From assembly GCA_030632095.1 (NCBI GenBank), contig DAOVJU010000277.1, positions 1 to 5,463 on the forward strand: a stretch of DNA of 5,463 bases. The letters run 5' to 3'. Positions within the stretch are counted from its first letter, which is position 1. Each line of letters opens with the position of its first letter. The position numbers and the translations under genes are program-made. The stretch is from Chlorobiota bacterium. Its GTDB lineage: Bacteria > Bacteroidota > Bacteroidia > Bacteroidales > B39-G9. Under the pieces are notes generated by a model. It searched no databases. It was not told where the DNA came from and saw only the letters and a list, made by a program, of their open reading frames with translations. This document shows positions 1 to 5,463 of this stretch, piece after piece.

Positions 1-326
1 CCATGCTTTCTTCAATCATGATTGGTGTGGGAGTTGATTATACTATTCATTTCCTTTGGAGATATAAGGAAGAAAGAGCCAATGGACTTGCTTACAAAGA
101 TGCAGTTGTTAAAACATTAACAACAACAGGCAGAGGAATAACATTTAATGCTGTTTCGGTGATTGTTGGATTTTCTGCCCTGTTTATTTCAGTTTTTTTA
201 CCGGTAAAATTCTTTGGTTTTCTTATTGTAATTTCCATTTTTACCTGTCTTGTTGGCGCATTAATTGTTGTGCCTGCAATGGTATTAATTATAAAACCTA
301 ATTTTTTAGAACCAAAATTAAAATAA
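1..326 (+). CDS. RND/MMPL-family inner-membrane transporter, C-terminal fragment (5' end outside window)
   Basis: This is the last 107 or so residues of a large RND-superfamily (MMPL-type) exporter. The reading frame is open to the left edge, so the Met at base 3 is probably internal. Visible features are a Gly-rich transmembrane stretch with the typical GVGVDYTIHFLWRYKEE motif (residues 8-24 of the fragment, Asp at 12), then a GRGITFNA segment (43-50). Two hydrophobic helices follow (about 49-65 and 70-97), and the protein ends in a short charged tail. This is the usual end of the second RND transmembrane block: the TM10 motif with its conserved Asp, then TM11 and TM12. Members move lipids, hydrophobic compounds or lipoprotein-related cargo across the inner membrane using the proton gradient. 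The substrate cannot be read from this fragment. The LolA-like gene downstream suggests envelope lipid or lipoprotein traffic, but this is inference from context. Confidence 0.88.
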   Translation, partial: MLSSIMIGVGVDYTIHFLWRYKEERANGLAYKDAVVKTLTTTGRGITFNAVSVIVGFSALFISVFLPVKFFGFLIVISIFTCLVGALIVVPAMVLIIKPNFLEPKLK

Positions 327-368
327 ATTTAACGTTTGACATTTGATGTTGGGGTTTATTTTTAAAGT

Positions 369-397
369 TTGACATTTACTTTTAATACTTATATAAT
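369..397 (+). promoter_or_regulatory. Candidate promoter for the LolA-like gene
   Basis: TTGACA (369-374) and TATAAT (392-397) are separated by exactly 17 bp, a perfect sigma-70 arrangement. The -35 box overlaps a TTTG (368-371), the element that Bacteroidota use near -33. TAATTTTT at 394-401 loosely resembles their TAnnTTTG -7 box. If this promoter is used, the mRNA has a leader of about 170 nt carrying the AAACG words. AT-richness makes TATAAT alone weak evidence, and the TTGACA is part of a repeated word, so the call is tentative. Confidence 0.38.
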
Positions 398-560
398 TTT
401 TTATGGTAACAATAAAAAGATTTGAAGATATGGAAGTTTTATAAACTATCTTAATTCTTCTGATTATCGTGGAAAATTTTTTAAGCAATCGTAAACGTTA
501 AACGACAATCGTCAACTGATATTATGAAACGACAAACATCAAATAGTTAAACATTAATTA

Positions 561-566
561 AAGGAG
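561..566 (+). promoter_or_regulatory. Strong Shine-Dalgarno site of the LolA-like gene
   Basis: AAGGAG lies 8 nt before the ATG at 575 and fixes that start. It stands out because the other four starts in this window (at 2190, 2875, 4205 and 4607) have only AT-rich leaders with no purine-rich SD, the usual situation in Bacteroidota. Confidence 0.75.
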
Positions 567-574
567 AAATAATT

Positions 575-1369
575 ATGAAAACAAATAAATACTTATTAAC
601 AGCATTATTATTAATGATATGCACAAACTTAAATGCACAGGATAATCTAACAGGAAGACAAATCATGGAGAAACAAAAAGAAGTATCAAAATTAGAAGGT
701 TCGGAAATGGTTGGAACATTAAAGATAATTAATCAGAAAAGTCGTGAAAGAATAAGAAAAACCAGTATTGCTGCAAAATCTTATGGAGATGAACTTAGTA
801 AAAGAATTATTATATTTTTATATCCGGCTGATGTTAAAGGTACTGGTATGTTGGTATTTGATTATGAAAATAAAGACGATGATATGTGGATATATATGCC
901 TGCTTTAAGAAAAACCAGGAGGATTGTAAGTAGTGAAAAAGGAAAAAGCTTTATGGGTTCTGAATTTACAAATGCAGATATATCTACACCAAATTTGAAT
1001 GATTTTAATTACAAAAAACTTGGCACAGAACAGGTAGGTGACACTGACTGCTGGGAAATTGAATCTATACCAAAAGACGAAGATATAGCTGATGAAAACG
1101 GATATTCAAAACGAATCATATATATCGGAAAAAAAGACTTTGTTACAAGAAAAACAGTCTATTATAACCTGGATGGTGAATTACATAAAATATTAGAGGC
1201 AAAAAACATTAAATTAATTGATACAGAAAATAAAAAATATATGGCTGCTGAAATGACAATGATCAATAAACAAAACGGAAGAAAATCAATCTGGATAATT
1301 GATGAAATAGTTGTTAATCCTAATATTAAAGATGAATATTTTACTGTTGATTACTTAGAAAAGCAATAA
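575..1369 (+). CDS. LolA-like outer membrane lipoprotein-sorting protein (periplasmic)
   Basis: This 264-residue exported protein resembles the 'outer membrane lipoprotein-sorting protein' family (LolA/LolB-like fold, Pfam LolA_like). It has a signal peptide (Lys-rich n-region, hydrophobic core about 6-17, likely cleavage after N-A-Q at residue 22) and no lipobox Cys at the cleavage site. The family's signature blocks are present: FLYPADVKGTGMLVF (81-95), DDDMWIYMPALRKTRRI (101-117) and SFMGSEFTNAD (125-135). The C-terminal half is rich in beta-strand-like segments, as expected for a half-barrel that cradles acyl chains. Such genes often sit next to RND/MMPL transporters and are thought to shuttle lipidic cargo through the periplasm for them. 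Here the transporter lies directly upstream on the same strand. The start is set by a good SD 8 nt upstream. It is not classical LolA, which is shorter and lacks these motifs; the true cargo is unknown. Confidence 0.88.
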   Translation: MKTNKYLLTALLLMICTNLNAQDNLTGRQIMEKQKEVSKLEGSEMVGTLKIINQKSRERIRKTSIAAKSYGDELSKRIIIFLYPADVKGTGMLVFDYENKDDDMWIYMPALRKTRRIVSSEKGKSFMGSEFTNADISTPNLNDFNYKKLGTEQVGDTDCWEIESIPKDEDIADENGYSKRIIYIGKKDFVTRKTVYYNLDGELHKILEAKNIKLIDTENKKYMAAEMTMINKQNGRKSIWIIDEIVVNPNIKDEYFTVDYLEKQ

Positions 1370-1584
1370 AGATTGATAATTCCCGATTTGATTTATGGTA
1401 ACATATTAAAAAACAGAATAATTATAAAAATTTGAAATAAATATAGTAGTAACTTGAAAGTGTGATGCAATTTAATCCCGCTTTTAACATAGCCAAAACG
1501 TTTAGTGGAAAATGCTTTACGTAATCATATACTTACACCTCAAATCTCAAAACTTACAGATTACTGTTCCCAGTTAACAGTTCA
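1370..1584. repeat. Convergent intergenic region with short word repeats and a weak hairpin
   Basis: This 215-bp gap lies between the convergent LolA-like and pyrophosphatase genes, and no gene is seen in it. It holds CTCAAAT/CTCAAAA in 7-bp tandem (1539-1552) and ACTGTT...AACAGT (1563-1568/1576-1581, 7-nt loop) four bases beyond the pyrophosphatase stop. That hairpin could aid minus-strand termination but has no U-tract. TTTATGGTAACA (1392-1403), ATTTGAA (1430-1436) and GTGGAAAAT (1505-1513) also occur, in the same order, in the gap at 327-574. No convincing bidirectional terminator is visible. Confidence 0.5.
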
Positions 1585-2190
1585 CTAATTAACCCATTTC
1601 TGTATTTCTTTCATCGCTGCCTTTTCATCTTTCCAGTCAATGAATTCAATTTTACCAGGCCCTTTATATGATAAATACCAGCGTTGAATGATATTTAATA
1701 ATTCAGGATAGTCATTTTCCAGGTCTTTAAATGAAGTTGCGCTAATAATTTGAAAATCTTTATCAGCCGGTACAGCCAGGATTTTATTATCAATTTCTCC
1801 TCTGTCCCGTAAAACAATAATTCCAATTGGGATTACTTCCAGCACAGTTTTCATTGGAACATGTTCTGAGATCACCAATATGTCAAGTGCATCACCATCT
1901 CCACCACGAATAGTATCCATTAAAGTTGATGGAATAAATCCATAGTTTGCAGGGTATGGCAGAAAATTAATTATTCTTGTTTTTCTATTTTTCGGGTCAG
2001 TGTTAAATTTATTTGTTGAAGGATTGTATTCAGTTTTAAGATTTGTACCAGCCGGAATTTCAATAACAGCATTAATTGTGGTAGCTGTATTATAGGTTGG
2101 AATTTTATAATAGTTTTTACCCTTAAACTTTAGAAACAATAGTAAACCAACAATTAAAAAGAAATATATCAGGAATTTAAGTTTGTTCAT
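1585..2190 (-). CDS. ppa: Family I inorganic pyrophosphatase with N-terminal membrane anchor
   Basis: It hydrolyses diphosphate to two orthophosphates, using Mg2+ ions. The catalytic domain (about 38-200) retains the family I active-site set as aligned by eye to the E. coli enzyme: E44, K52, E54, Y79, Y83, the D98-G-D100-A-L-D103 metal motif (usually DGDPLD, here with Ala for Pro), D129, D134, K136, and Y175-K176. At 201 residues it is longer than the usual 175 or so because of an N-terminal extension: MNKLK, a hydrophobic helix (about 6-20), then a Lys-rich stretch (21-29). The start is secure: an in-frame TGA lies 12 nt upstream, and the next Met (91) falls inside the catalytic domain. No Cys follows the helix, so it is not a lipoprotein. 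The extension could be a signal peptide (periplasmic enzyme) or an anchor; the flanking lysines leave the topology open. It ends tail-to-tail with the LolA-like gene. Confidence 0.92.
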   Translation of the reverse strand: MNKLKFLIYFFLIVGLLLFLKFKGKNYYKIPTYNTATTINAVIEIPAGTNLKTEYNPSTNKFNTDPKNRKTRIINFLPYPANYGFIPSTLMDTIRGGDGDALDILVISEHVPMKTVLEVIPIGIIVLRDRGEIDNKILAVPADKDFQIISATSFKDLENDYPELLNIIQRWYLSYKGPGKIEFIDWKDEKAAMKEIQKWVN

Positions 2191-2287
2191 TCTATAATTA
2201 GTTCAAAATTTTTGCCAGGTGCAGTATAACAATAATTCAAAATTTATCATTTATCATTTAAAATTTATAATTATTCAATCTTTTGCA
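2191..2287. repeat. 7-bp tandem words between LOG and pyrophosphatase genes
   Basis: Five contiguous heptamers run in phase: TTTATCA (2243-2249), TTTATCA (2250-2256), TTTAAAA (2257-2263), TTTATAA (2264-2270) and TTATTCA (2271-2277). AAAATTTAT also occurs twice (2239-2247 and 2260-2268). The array fills much of the 97-bp gap. No promoter or terminator is evident. Confidence 0.6.
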
Positions 2288-2875
2288 TTATGACCTTTCT
2301 TTAATATCATCAATCCATTTACCTACTCGTGGCGCTTCATATTCGTGCATTCGGTGTAATAATTTTTCCAGATCTTCTTCAATCATAACCATTTTTCGGT
2401 GTGGTTCAAGTAAAAGTTTTTCCTTTACCATTCTTTCCAACAGTAACTTTAAGTGATTATAAAATCCATTTACATTCAATATACCAACTGGTTTTTTGTG
2501 TAATTCGAGCTGGTTAAGGGTTATCACTTCAAAAAGTTCTTCCAGGGTTCCAAAACCTCCGGGAAGGGCAATAAAACCATCAGATAGCTCGGTCATTTTT
2601 GCTTTTCGTTGTTGCATGGTTTCAACATGTATCATTTCCTGTACCTTATCATGCGCTAATTCCTTATCAGCCAAATGATTAGTAATAACACCAATTACAT
2701 TTCCACCATTTTCAATAACAGCATTTGCAATGACTTTCATAATTCCAACATTTCCACCACCATATATAAGCCTGATTTTTCTTTCAGCAAATATTTTACC
2801 TAATTTTTCTGCATATACTTTGAAATCAGTATCCAGCCCGGAATTTGAGCCGCAAAAAACACAAATATTCTTCAT
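2288..2875 (-). CDS. LOG-family protein (TIGR00730-type nucleoside 5'-monophosphate phosphoribohydrolase)
   Basis: This 195-residue cytosolic Rossmann-like protein is of full family length. It opens with the typical ICVFCGSNSG (4-13), followed by YGGGNVGIMK (38-47), R90-K91 in the MQQRKAKM block, and the diagnostic PGGFGTLEE (105-113), whose final Glu (E113) and the upstream Arg are the catalytic residues in characterised members. LOG proteins cleave the N-glycosidic bond of nucleoside 5'-monophosphates, releasing the base and ribose 5-phosphate. In plants and some bacteria this activates cytokinins; in most bacteria the physiological substrate is uncertain and may be AMP or damaged nucleotides. 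The older label 'lysine decarboxylase' for this motif is misleading. The start has only an A-rich leader. The gene is co-directional with the pyrophosphatase (97 bp) and the MFS gene (169 bp), too far apart for a confident operon. Confidence 0.93.
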   Translation of the reverse strand: MKNICVFCGSNSGLDTDFKVYAEKLGKIFAERKIRLIYGGGNVGIMKVIANAVIENGGNVIGVITNHLADKELAHDKVQEMIHVETMQQRKAKMTELSDGFIALPGGFGTLEELFEVITLNQLELHKKPVGILNVNGFYNHLKLLLERMVKEKLLLEPHRKMVMIEEDLEKLLHRMHEYEAPRVGKWIDDIKERS

Positions 2876-3044
2876 TTTTTAAATTATGTTTTAGATTTCA
2901 GATTTAGAGTTGTACAAAGTTACTATTTTATTTCTTCCCAATATTCCATCATTCCATTATTCCATTAACTTGTCAGACTACCGCTATATTCCAAATTCTT
3001 CACCTATGCATTTCCCTGATGATCCATAATTTTATAAGTGAAAT
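2876..3044. repeat. Two short tandem word arrays between MFS and LOG genes
   Basis: ATTCCATC, ATTCCATT and ATTCCATT lie in direct 8-bp tandem (2943-2966). A separate 7-bp run, TTTTAGA, TTTCAGA, TTTAGAG, covers 2889-2909. The remainder of the 169-bp gap shows no gene and no clear terminator for the MFS gene upstream of it on the minus strand. Confidence 0.6.
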
Positions 3045-4205
3045 CTATTTTCTTTGTTTCTTCAGCAAAAGAACAAAAGGGAGTGACCCAAAAGCTAATA
3101 AAGCTGTGATTTTGTACGAGGTTTCAAAACCAAATTTATCTGTAAAGAAACCAACAATCATTACACCAATTGAACCTATTACAAAGTTTAGTGTCATGAA
3201 AATCCCATTAATAAAAGCCGGCCTGTCTGTTTTAATTTCATTTACTATAGCAAGAATTACTGGTGAGGATGCAAACAGAAAGAATCCGAGTACTATTAAA
3301 ATAATAAAAGTGTATTGCTGATCGGCTAATATGAATAACCACATTAAGAATGGTGTTAGTGAAATTATAATAATTAATGCGGATTTTCGACCAATTTTAT
3401 CAGAAATAGTTCCGGCAAATAAAGTTCCTACTGTTCCTGCTAGCTGAATAACTGATAAAGCAATACCGGCCAGCCATAAACTGCTACCAGATTCATTTAA
3501 ATAGGTTGGCAAATAAAAGGTTAGGGCCGATTTCATAGAAGCCCTGAAGAACATGATACCGGTAATAATAATAAAAAATGGGATGTATTTTTTAAATGTA
3601 TGTATCGCTTTTGTTTCTTTTTTAAGTTCATCAGATATATTAATTTTTCGAAATTTGAAGTAAAGAATTATTGTAGTTAAAATTCCAAACGGAATTAATT
3701 TATAAGTGCCTTCAAGCCCCCAATAAGAAACTGCACCTAATATTATTATAGGGCCTAATGTTCTGGCAATTTCTCCACCAACCATAAAGAAACTCATGCC
3801 TTTACCAATTTTGTTTCCCGATACTTTTCTAATAAGTACAGGTGCAGGTACATGAAAGAAAGTTGAGCTTACACCAGCAAGAAATAATAAAACAGCAAGC
3901 AAACTATAAATTGGTGCTAAACCGATAAGGCTCATAACAATTGTAGTAACTGCGGGCATAATTATAACTAAATATCTTAGTTTTATCCGGTCTGCAAATA
4001 TTCCAATAAATGGATTGAGCAATGAAGGTATTGATTCAATTACTTTTAGTAAACCTACCATTGAGTATGTTATACTTAGTTTATCAATAATTAGTGGTAA
4101 AATGGGTGCCAAAAAGGAAGTGTATACATCATGTACAAAATGTGCAATCGATATGGTTAATACATTTTTAGATTGAAATTTTGAATTGTTCGTTTTTGGA
4201 GCCAT
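3045..4205 (-). CDS. MFS transporter, fosmidomycin-resistance (Fsr)-like
   Basis: This complete 386-residue major facilitator protein has about 12 hydrophobic segments in two blocks of six, separated by a charged loop around residues 185-206. The first helix carries HFVHDVYTSFLAPILP (22-37), a motif-A-like GIFADRIKLR follows TM2 (68-77), and the second half has GTISDKIGRK (265-274), the clearest MFS signature. SSTFFHVPAP (113-122) and GKGMSFFMVGGEIARTLGP (134-152) resemble SSVFHPESSR and the 'QVGGNFGSSLGP' block of E. coli Fsr, which suggests that branch rather than sugar or nitrate porters. Fsr exports fosmidomycin, but many relatives have unknown substrates, so drug export is only a possibility. 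The start is firm because an in-frame TAG directly precedes the ATG. Its leader carries a GC-rich hairpin about 60 bp upstream. Confidence 0.87.
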   Translation of the reverse strand: MAPKTNNSKFQSKNVLTISIAHFVHDVYTSFLAPILPLIIDKLSITYSMVGLLKVIESIPSLLNPFIGIFADRIKLRYLVIIMPAVTTIVMSLIGLAPIYSLLAVLLFLAGVSSTFFHVPAPVLIRKVSGNKIGKGMSFFMVGGEIARTLGPIIILGAVSYWGLEGTYKLIPFGILTTIILYFKFRKINISDELKKETKAIHTFKKYIPFFIIITGIMFFRASMKSALTFYLPTYLNESGSSLWLAGIALSVIQLAGTVGTLFAGTISDKIGRKSALIIIISLTPFLMWLFILADQQYTFIILIVLGFFLFASSPVILAIVNEIKTDRPAFINGIFMTLNFVIGSIGVMIVGFFTDKFGFETSYKITALLAFGSLPFVLLLKKQRK

Positions 4206-4266
4206 CTAAATTAATTGAAGTGGTAAAAATAATAAAATAAGTGATTAGTGTCTTAATTCTAATATT

Positions 4267-4281
4267 TCCCGAAAATCGGGA
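4267..4281. repeat. GC-rich hairpin in MFS leader
   Basis: TCCCGA-AAA-TCGGGA forms a perfect 6-bp stem with a 3-nt loop, in otherwise very AT-rich DNA. A T7 run lies 11 nt to its right, but there is no + strand gene upstream to terminate, and on the minus strand (towards the MFS gene) no U-tract follows. It could be a leader attenuator or a dispersed palindromic repeat. Confidence 0.55.
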
Positions 4282-4312
4282 CAGGCTGTGTATTTTTTTG
4301 AAGAATATATTG

Positions 4313-4375
4313 GTTATTAGTTTTTTAGTTAATGGTTTTAGTTATTTAGTTACTTGTTGTAGTTATTCAGTTTAC
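4313..4375. repeat. Three tandem degenerate 21-bp units with paired AGTT boxes
   Basis: AGTT occurs at 4319, 4327, 4340, 4348, 4361 and 4369, so the spacing alternates 8, 13, 8, 13, 8. This defines three contiguous 21-bp units (4313-4333, 4334-4354, 4355-4375). The first and second agree at 17 of 21 positions, the second and third at 15 of 21. Confidence 0.7.
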
Positions 4376-4433
4376 CCGTTGAATTATTTTATTTAATTCT
4401 CATCCATTGAAAAACAGGGCTTATTTTACGGGG

Positions 4434-4516
4434 TTTATTTGTTCTTATGATTACTCTGTTAAAGTTCGTTTTTTGTAATTTGGAGTTTTTTCATAACCAC
4501 TAATTGAACAAATAAA
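4434..4516. repeat. Nested inverted repeat upstream of the S41 protease
   Basis: TTTATTTGTTC (4434-4444) is matched by its exact reverse complement GAACAAATAAA (4506-4516). Directly inside, TTATGA (4445-4450) pairs with TCATAA (4491-4496), and ACTC (4453-4456) with GAGT (4483-4486). As RNA this gives an 11-bp stem, a one-sided 9-nt bulge, a 6-bp stem, a small internal loop, a 4-bp stem and a 26-nt loop. It ends 90 nt before the protease ATG. It could be a leader structure, an operator or a small inverted-repeat element; no target duplication is seen at its borders. Confidence 0.55.
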
Positions 4517-4557
4517 TGTTAAAAATGCTTAAATGTAAGTTGTAGTTTTCTTTATTG

Positions 4558-4596
4558 GTTATAAATGGTAATTTTGAGCTTATAATGTTATAAATG
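4558..4596 (+). repeat. Direct repeat GTTATAAATG before the S41 gene
   Basis: The exact 10-mer occurs at 4558-4567 and 4587-4596, with a related CTTATAATG (4579-4587) between. The second copy ends 10 nt before the ATG. It may be a regulator site or a promoter-like AT-rich motif. Confidence 0.45.
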
Positions 4597-4606
4597 CAAA
4601 TAAGTT

Positions 4607-5463
4607 ATGAAGTTAGGAGTAAATAGAATTATAATTCTTGTTGTTGGAGTTTTTATTTCATTCAACCTTGTCGGCCAATCATTTAATGCCCAGGCATTTA
4701 AGTTTACAAGGGTATTAAGTTTGGTCAATACTTTTTATGTTGATACAGTTAACGAAGAATATCTTGTTGAGGAAGCCATTATTGAAATGCTTAAAGAACT
4801 TGACCCACATTCGGTATATATTCCGGAAGATGAGGTAAAAGAGATGAACGAACCACTGGAAGGAGCTTTTGAAGGAATTGGAATTCAATTTAATATACTT
4901 GATGACACGCTGTATGTTGTATCGCCTATTTCCGGAGGCCCTTCTGAAAAACTCGGTATTCATGCAGGCGATAGAATTATAAAAATAGATGGTGAAAATG
5001 TGGCAGGAATTGGATTGAAAAACTCTGATGTATTAAAAAAATTACGTGGTAAGAAAGGAACAAAAGTCGTAGTGCACATTCTTAGACGTGGTGAAAAAGA
5101 ATTATTAGAATTTGAAATTACGCGGGACAAGATTCCAATTCATAGTTTAGATGCTTCATATATGATTAACAAAAACACAGGGTATATAAAACTAAACCGG
5201 TTTTCGCAAACTACAATCGAAGAATTTGAAACTGCTATAAAAGACTTACGCAAACAAGGAATTAAGAATCTTATTTTAGATCTTACTTATAATGGCGGAG
5301 GATTGCTTAAAGTAGCAATTGATTTGGCAGATGAATTTTTAGATGCAGGAAAATTGATAGTTTATACTGAAGGTATTAATAGTCCGAAGCAAGAGAATAA
5401 ATCAACATCAAAAGGAAGTTTTGAAACCGGAAAAATAGTAATAATGATTGATGAAGGTTCTGC
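4607..5463 (+). CDS. S41-family C-terminal processing peptidase (CtpA/Prc-like), 3' end outside window
   Basis: The frame is open from ATG 4607 to the right edge (285 complete codons) and encodes an exported serine protease of the tail-specific type. An N-terminal signal sequence (hydrophobic about 8-23) is followed by the usual helical N-domain with LKELDPHSVYIP (62-73). A PDZ domain follows (about 85-172: FEGIGIQF at 88-95, then GIHAGDRIIKIDGENV at 117-132), and then the start of the S41 catalytic core: GYIKLNRFSQTTIEEF (192-207) and NLILDLTYNGGG (221-232, where many members have LDLRxNxGG). The last residues, IVIMIDEGSA, lead into the GSASASE motif, so the nucleophile Ser should be the next residue outside the window; the catalytic Lys lies further on. 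Such enzymes trim or degrade periplasmic proteins from their C-termini. The start is firm because an in-frame TAA sits two codons upstream. There is no SD. Confidence 0.93.
   Translation, partial: MKLGVNRIIILVVGVFISFNLVGQSFNAQAFKFTRVLSLVNTFYVDTVNEEYLVEEAIIEMLKELDPHSVYIPEDEVKEMNEPLEGAFEGIGIQFNILDDTLYVVSPISGGPSEKLGIHAGDRIIKIDGENVAGIGLKNSDVLKKLRGKKGTKVVVHILRRGEKELLEFEITRDKIPIHSLDASYMINKNTGYIKLNRFSQTTIEEFETAIKDLRKQGIKNLILDLTYNGGGLLKVAIDLADEFLDAGKLIVYTEGINSPKQENKSTSKGSFETGKIVIMIDEGS

Larger units (their letters stand above)
327..574. repeat. Intergenic region with iterated AAACG/GTTTGACA words in both orientations
   Basis: No gene is seen in this 248-bp gap. The 11-mer GTTTGACATTT occurs twice (334-344 and 367-377). 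Further right is a run of related words: CAATCGTAAACG (486-497) and CAATCGTCAACT (507-518), which start 21 bp apart, then TTAAACGACAATCG (498-511) and TGAAACGACAAACA (525-538). ATTTGATGTT (341-350) recurs inverted as AACATCAAAT (535-544), so related words flank the gap in opposite orientations. They look like degenerate copies of one short word. The function is unknown. Confidence 0.6.
4206..4606. other. 401-bp divergent intergenic region upstream of MFS and S41 protease genes
   Basis: No coding region is supported here. From left to right it holds a GC-rich hairpin (4267-4281), a T7 run (4293-4299), a degenerate triple 21-bp repeat (4313-4375), a nested inverted repeat (4434-4516), three AAATG words (4514, 4523, 4531), and a 10-bp direct repeat near the S41 start. 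Promoters for both divergent genes must lie here unless transcription starts elsewhere. The only recognisable box is a TATAAT at 4581-4586, with no well-spaced partner. Confidence 0.6.

Noticed and set aside
2496..2678. 60-codon open frame on the + strand
   Set aside because: It lies wholly antisense inside the LOG gene, whose motifs are unambiguous. The product is Ser/Cys-rich, without domain features.
2243..2966. Short tandem words as a CRISPR array
   Set aside because: Units are 7-8 bp, contiguous and without unique spacers, and no cas genes are present.
3019..3321. 100-codon open frame on the + strand
   Set aside because: It is antisense to the 3' end of the MFS gene. The composition is that of a reverse-strand shadow of hydrophobic codons, with no recognisable motif.
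1585..4205. Pyrophosphatase, LOG and MFS genes as one functional system
   Set aside because: They share a strand, but the gaps are 97 and 169 bp and filled with repeats. The activities have no clear pathway link, so co-orientation alone is not enough.
4276..4299. Hairpin plus T7 run as a + strand intrinsic terminator
   Set aside because: The T-run is 11 nt from the stem, and the nearest gene to the left on the + strand ends far away, so there is nothing obvious to terminate.
4434..4516. Inverted repeat as an insertion sequence or MITE
   Set aside because: There is no transposase, no flanking target-site duplication and no second copy in the window. Kept only as a structural repeat.
4715..4963. 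82-codon open frame on the minus strand
   Set aside because: It is antisense to the N-terminal and PDZ part of the S41 protease, which has clear family motifs in the other strand.

Overview
The window looks like chromosomal DNA of a member of the Bacteroidota, possibly a Bacteroidales or Marinilabiliales-type environmental lineage. The DNA is strongly AT-rich, and the exported proteins have signal peptides, one ending in the 'NAQ' style common in this phylum. Most genes have no Shine-Dalgarno sequence, and the intergenic DNA is low in complexity. The lineage is inferred from style; no marker gene is present.

Layout. At the left edge is the C-terminal end of an RND/MMPL-type inner-membrane transporter (1-326, +). 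After a 248-bp gap comes a LolA-like 'outer membrane lipoprotein-sorting' protein (575-1369, +). These two families are often paired and may form one envelope lipid or lipoprotein trafficking module, although here the second gene appears to have its own promoter and a strong ribosome-binding site. Three minus-strand genes follow: a family I inorganic pyrophosphatase with an unusual N-terminal membrane segment (1585-2190), a LOG-family nucleoside-monophosphate phosphoribohydrolase (2288-2875), and a 12-TM MFS transporter resembling the fosmidomycin-resistance (Fsr) group (3045-4205). Gaps of 97 and 169 bp argue against a tight operon. A 401-bp divergent intergenic region separates the MFS gene from the start of an exported S41 C-terminal processing protease (4607 to the right edge, +). 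The window cuts this gene just before its expected catalytic serine.

No mobile element, CRISPR array, RNA gene or obviously novel multi-gene system is visible. The genes belong to known families. The most interesting material is in the noncoding DNA. Every intergenic gap carries its own degenerate short-period 'word' repeat, with units of 7, 8 or 21 bp. Two gaps share an ordered set of exact words. The region upstream of the S41 protease holds a nested inverted repeat with a perfect 11-bp outer stem. The membrane-anchored pyrophosphatase is the most unusual protein.
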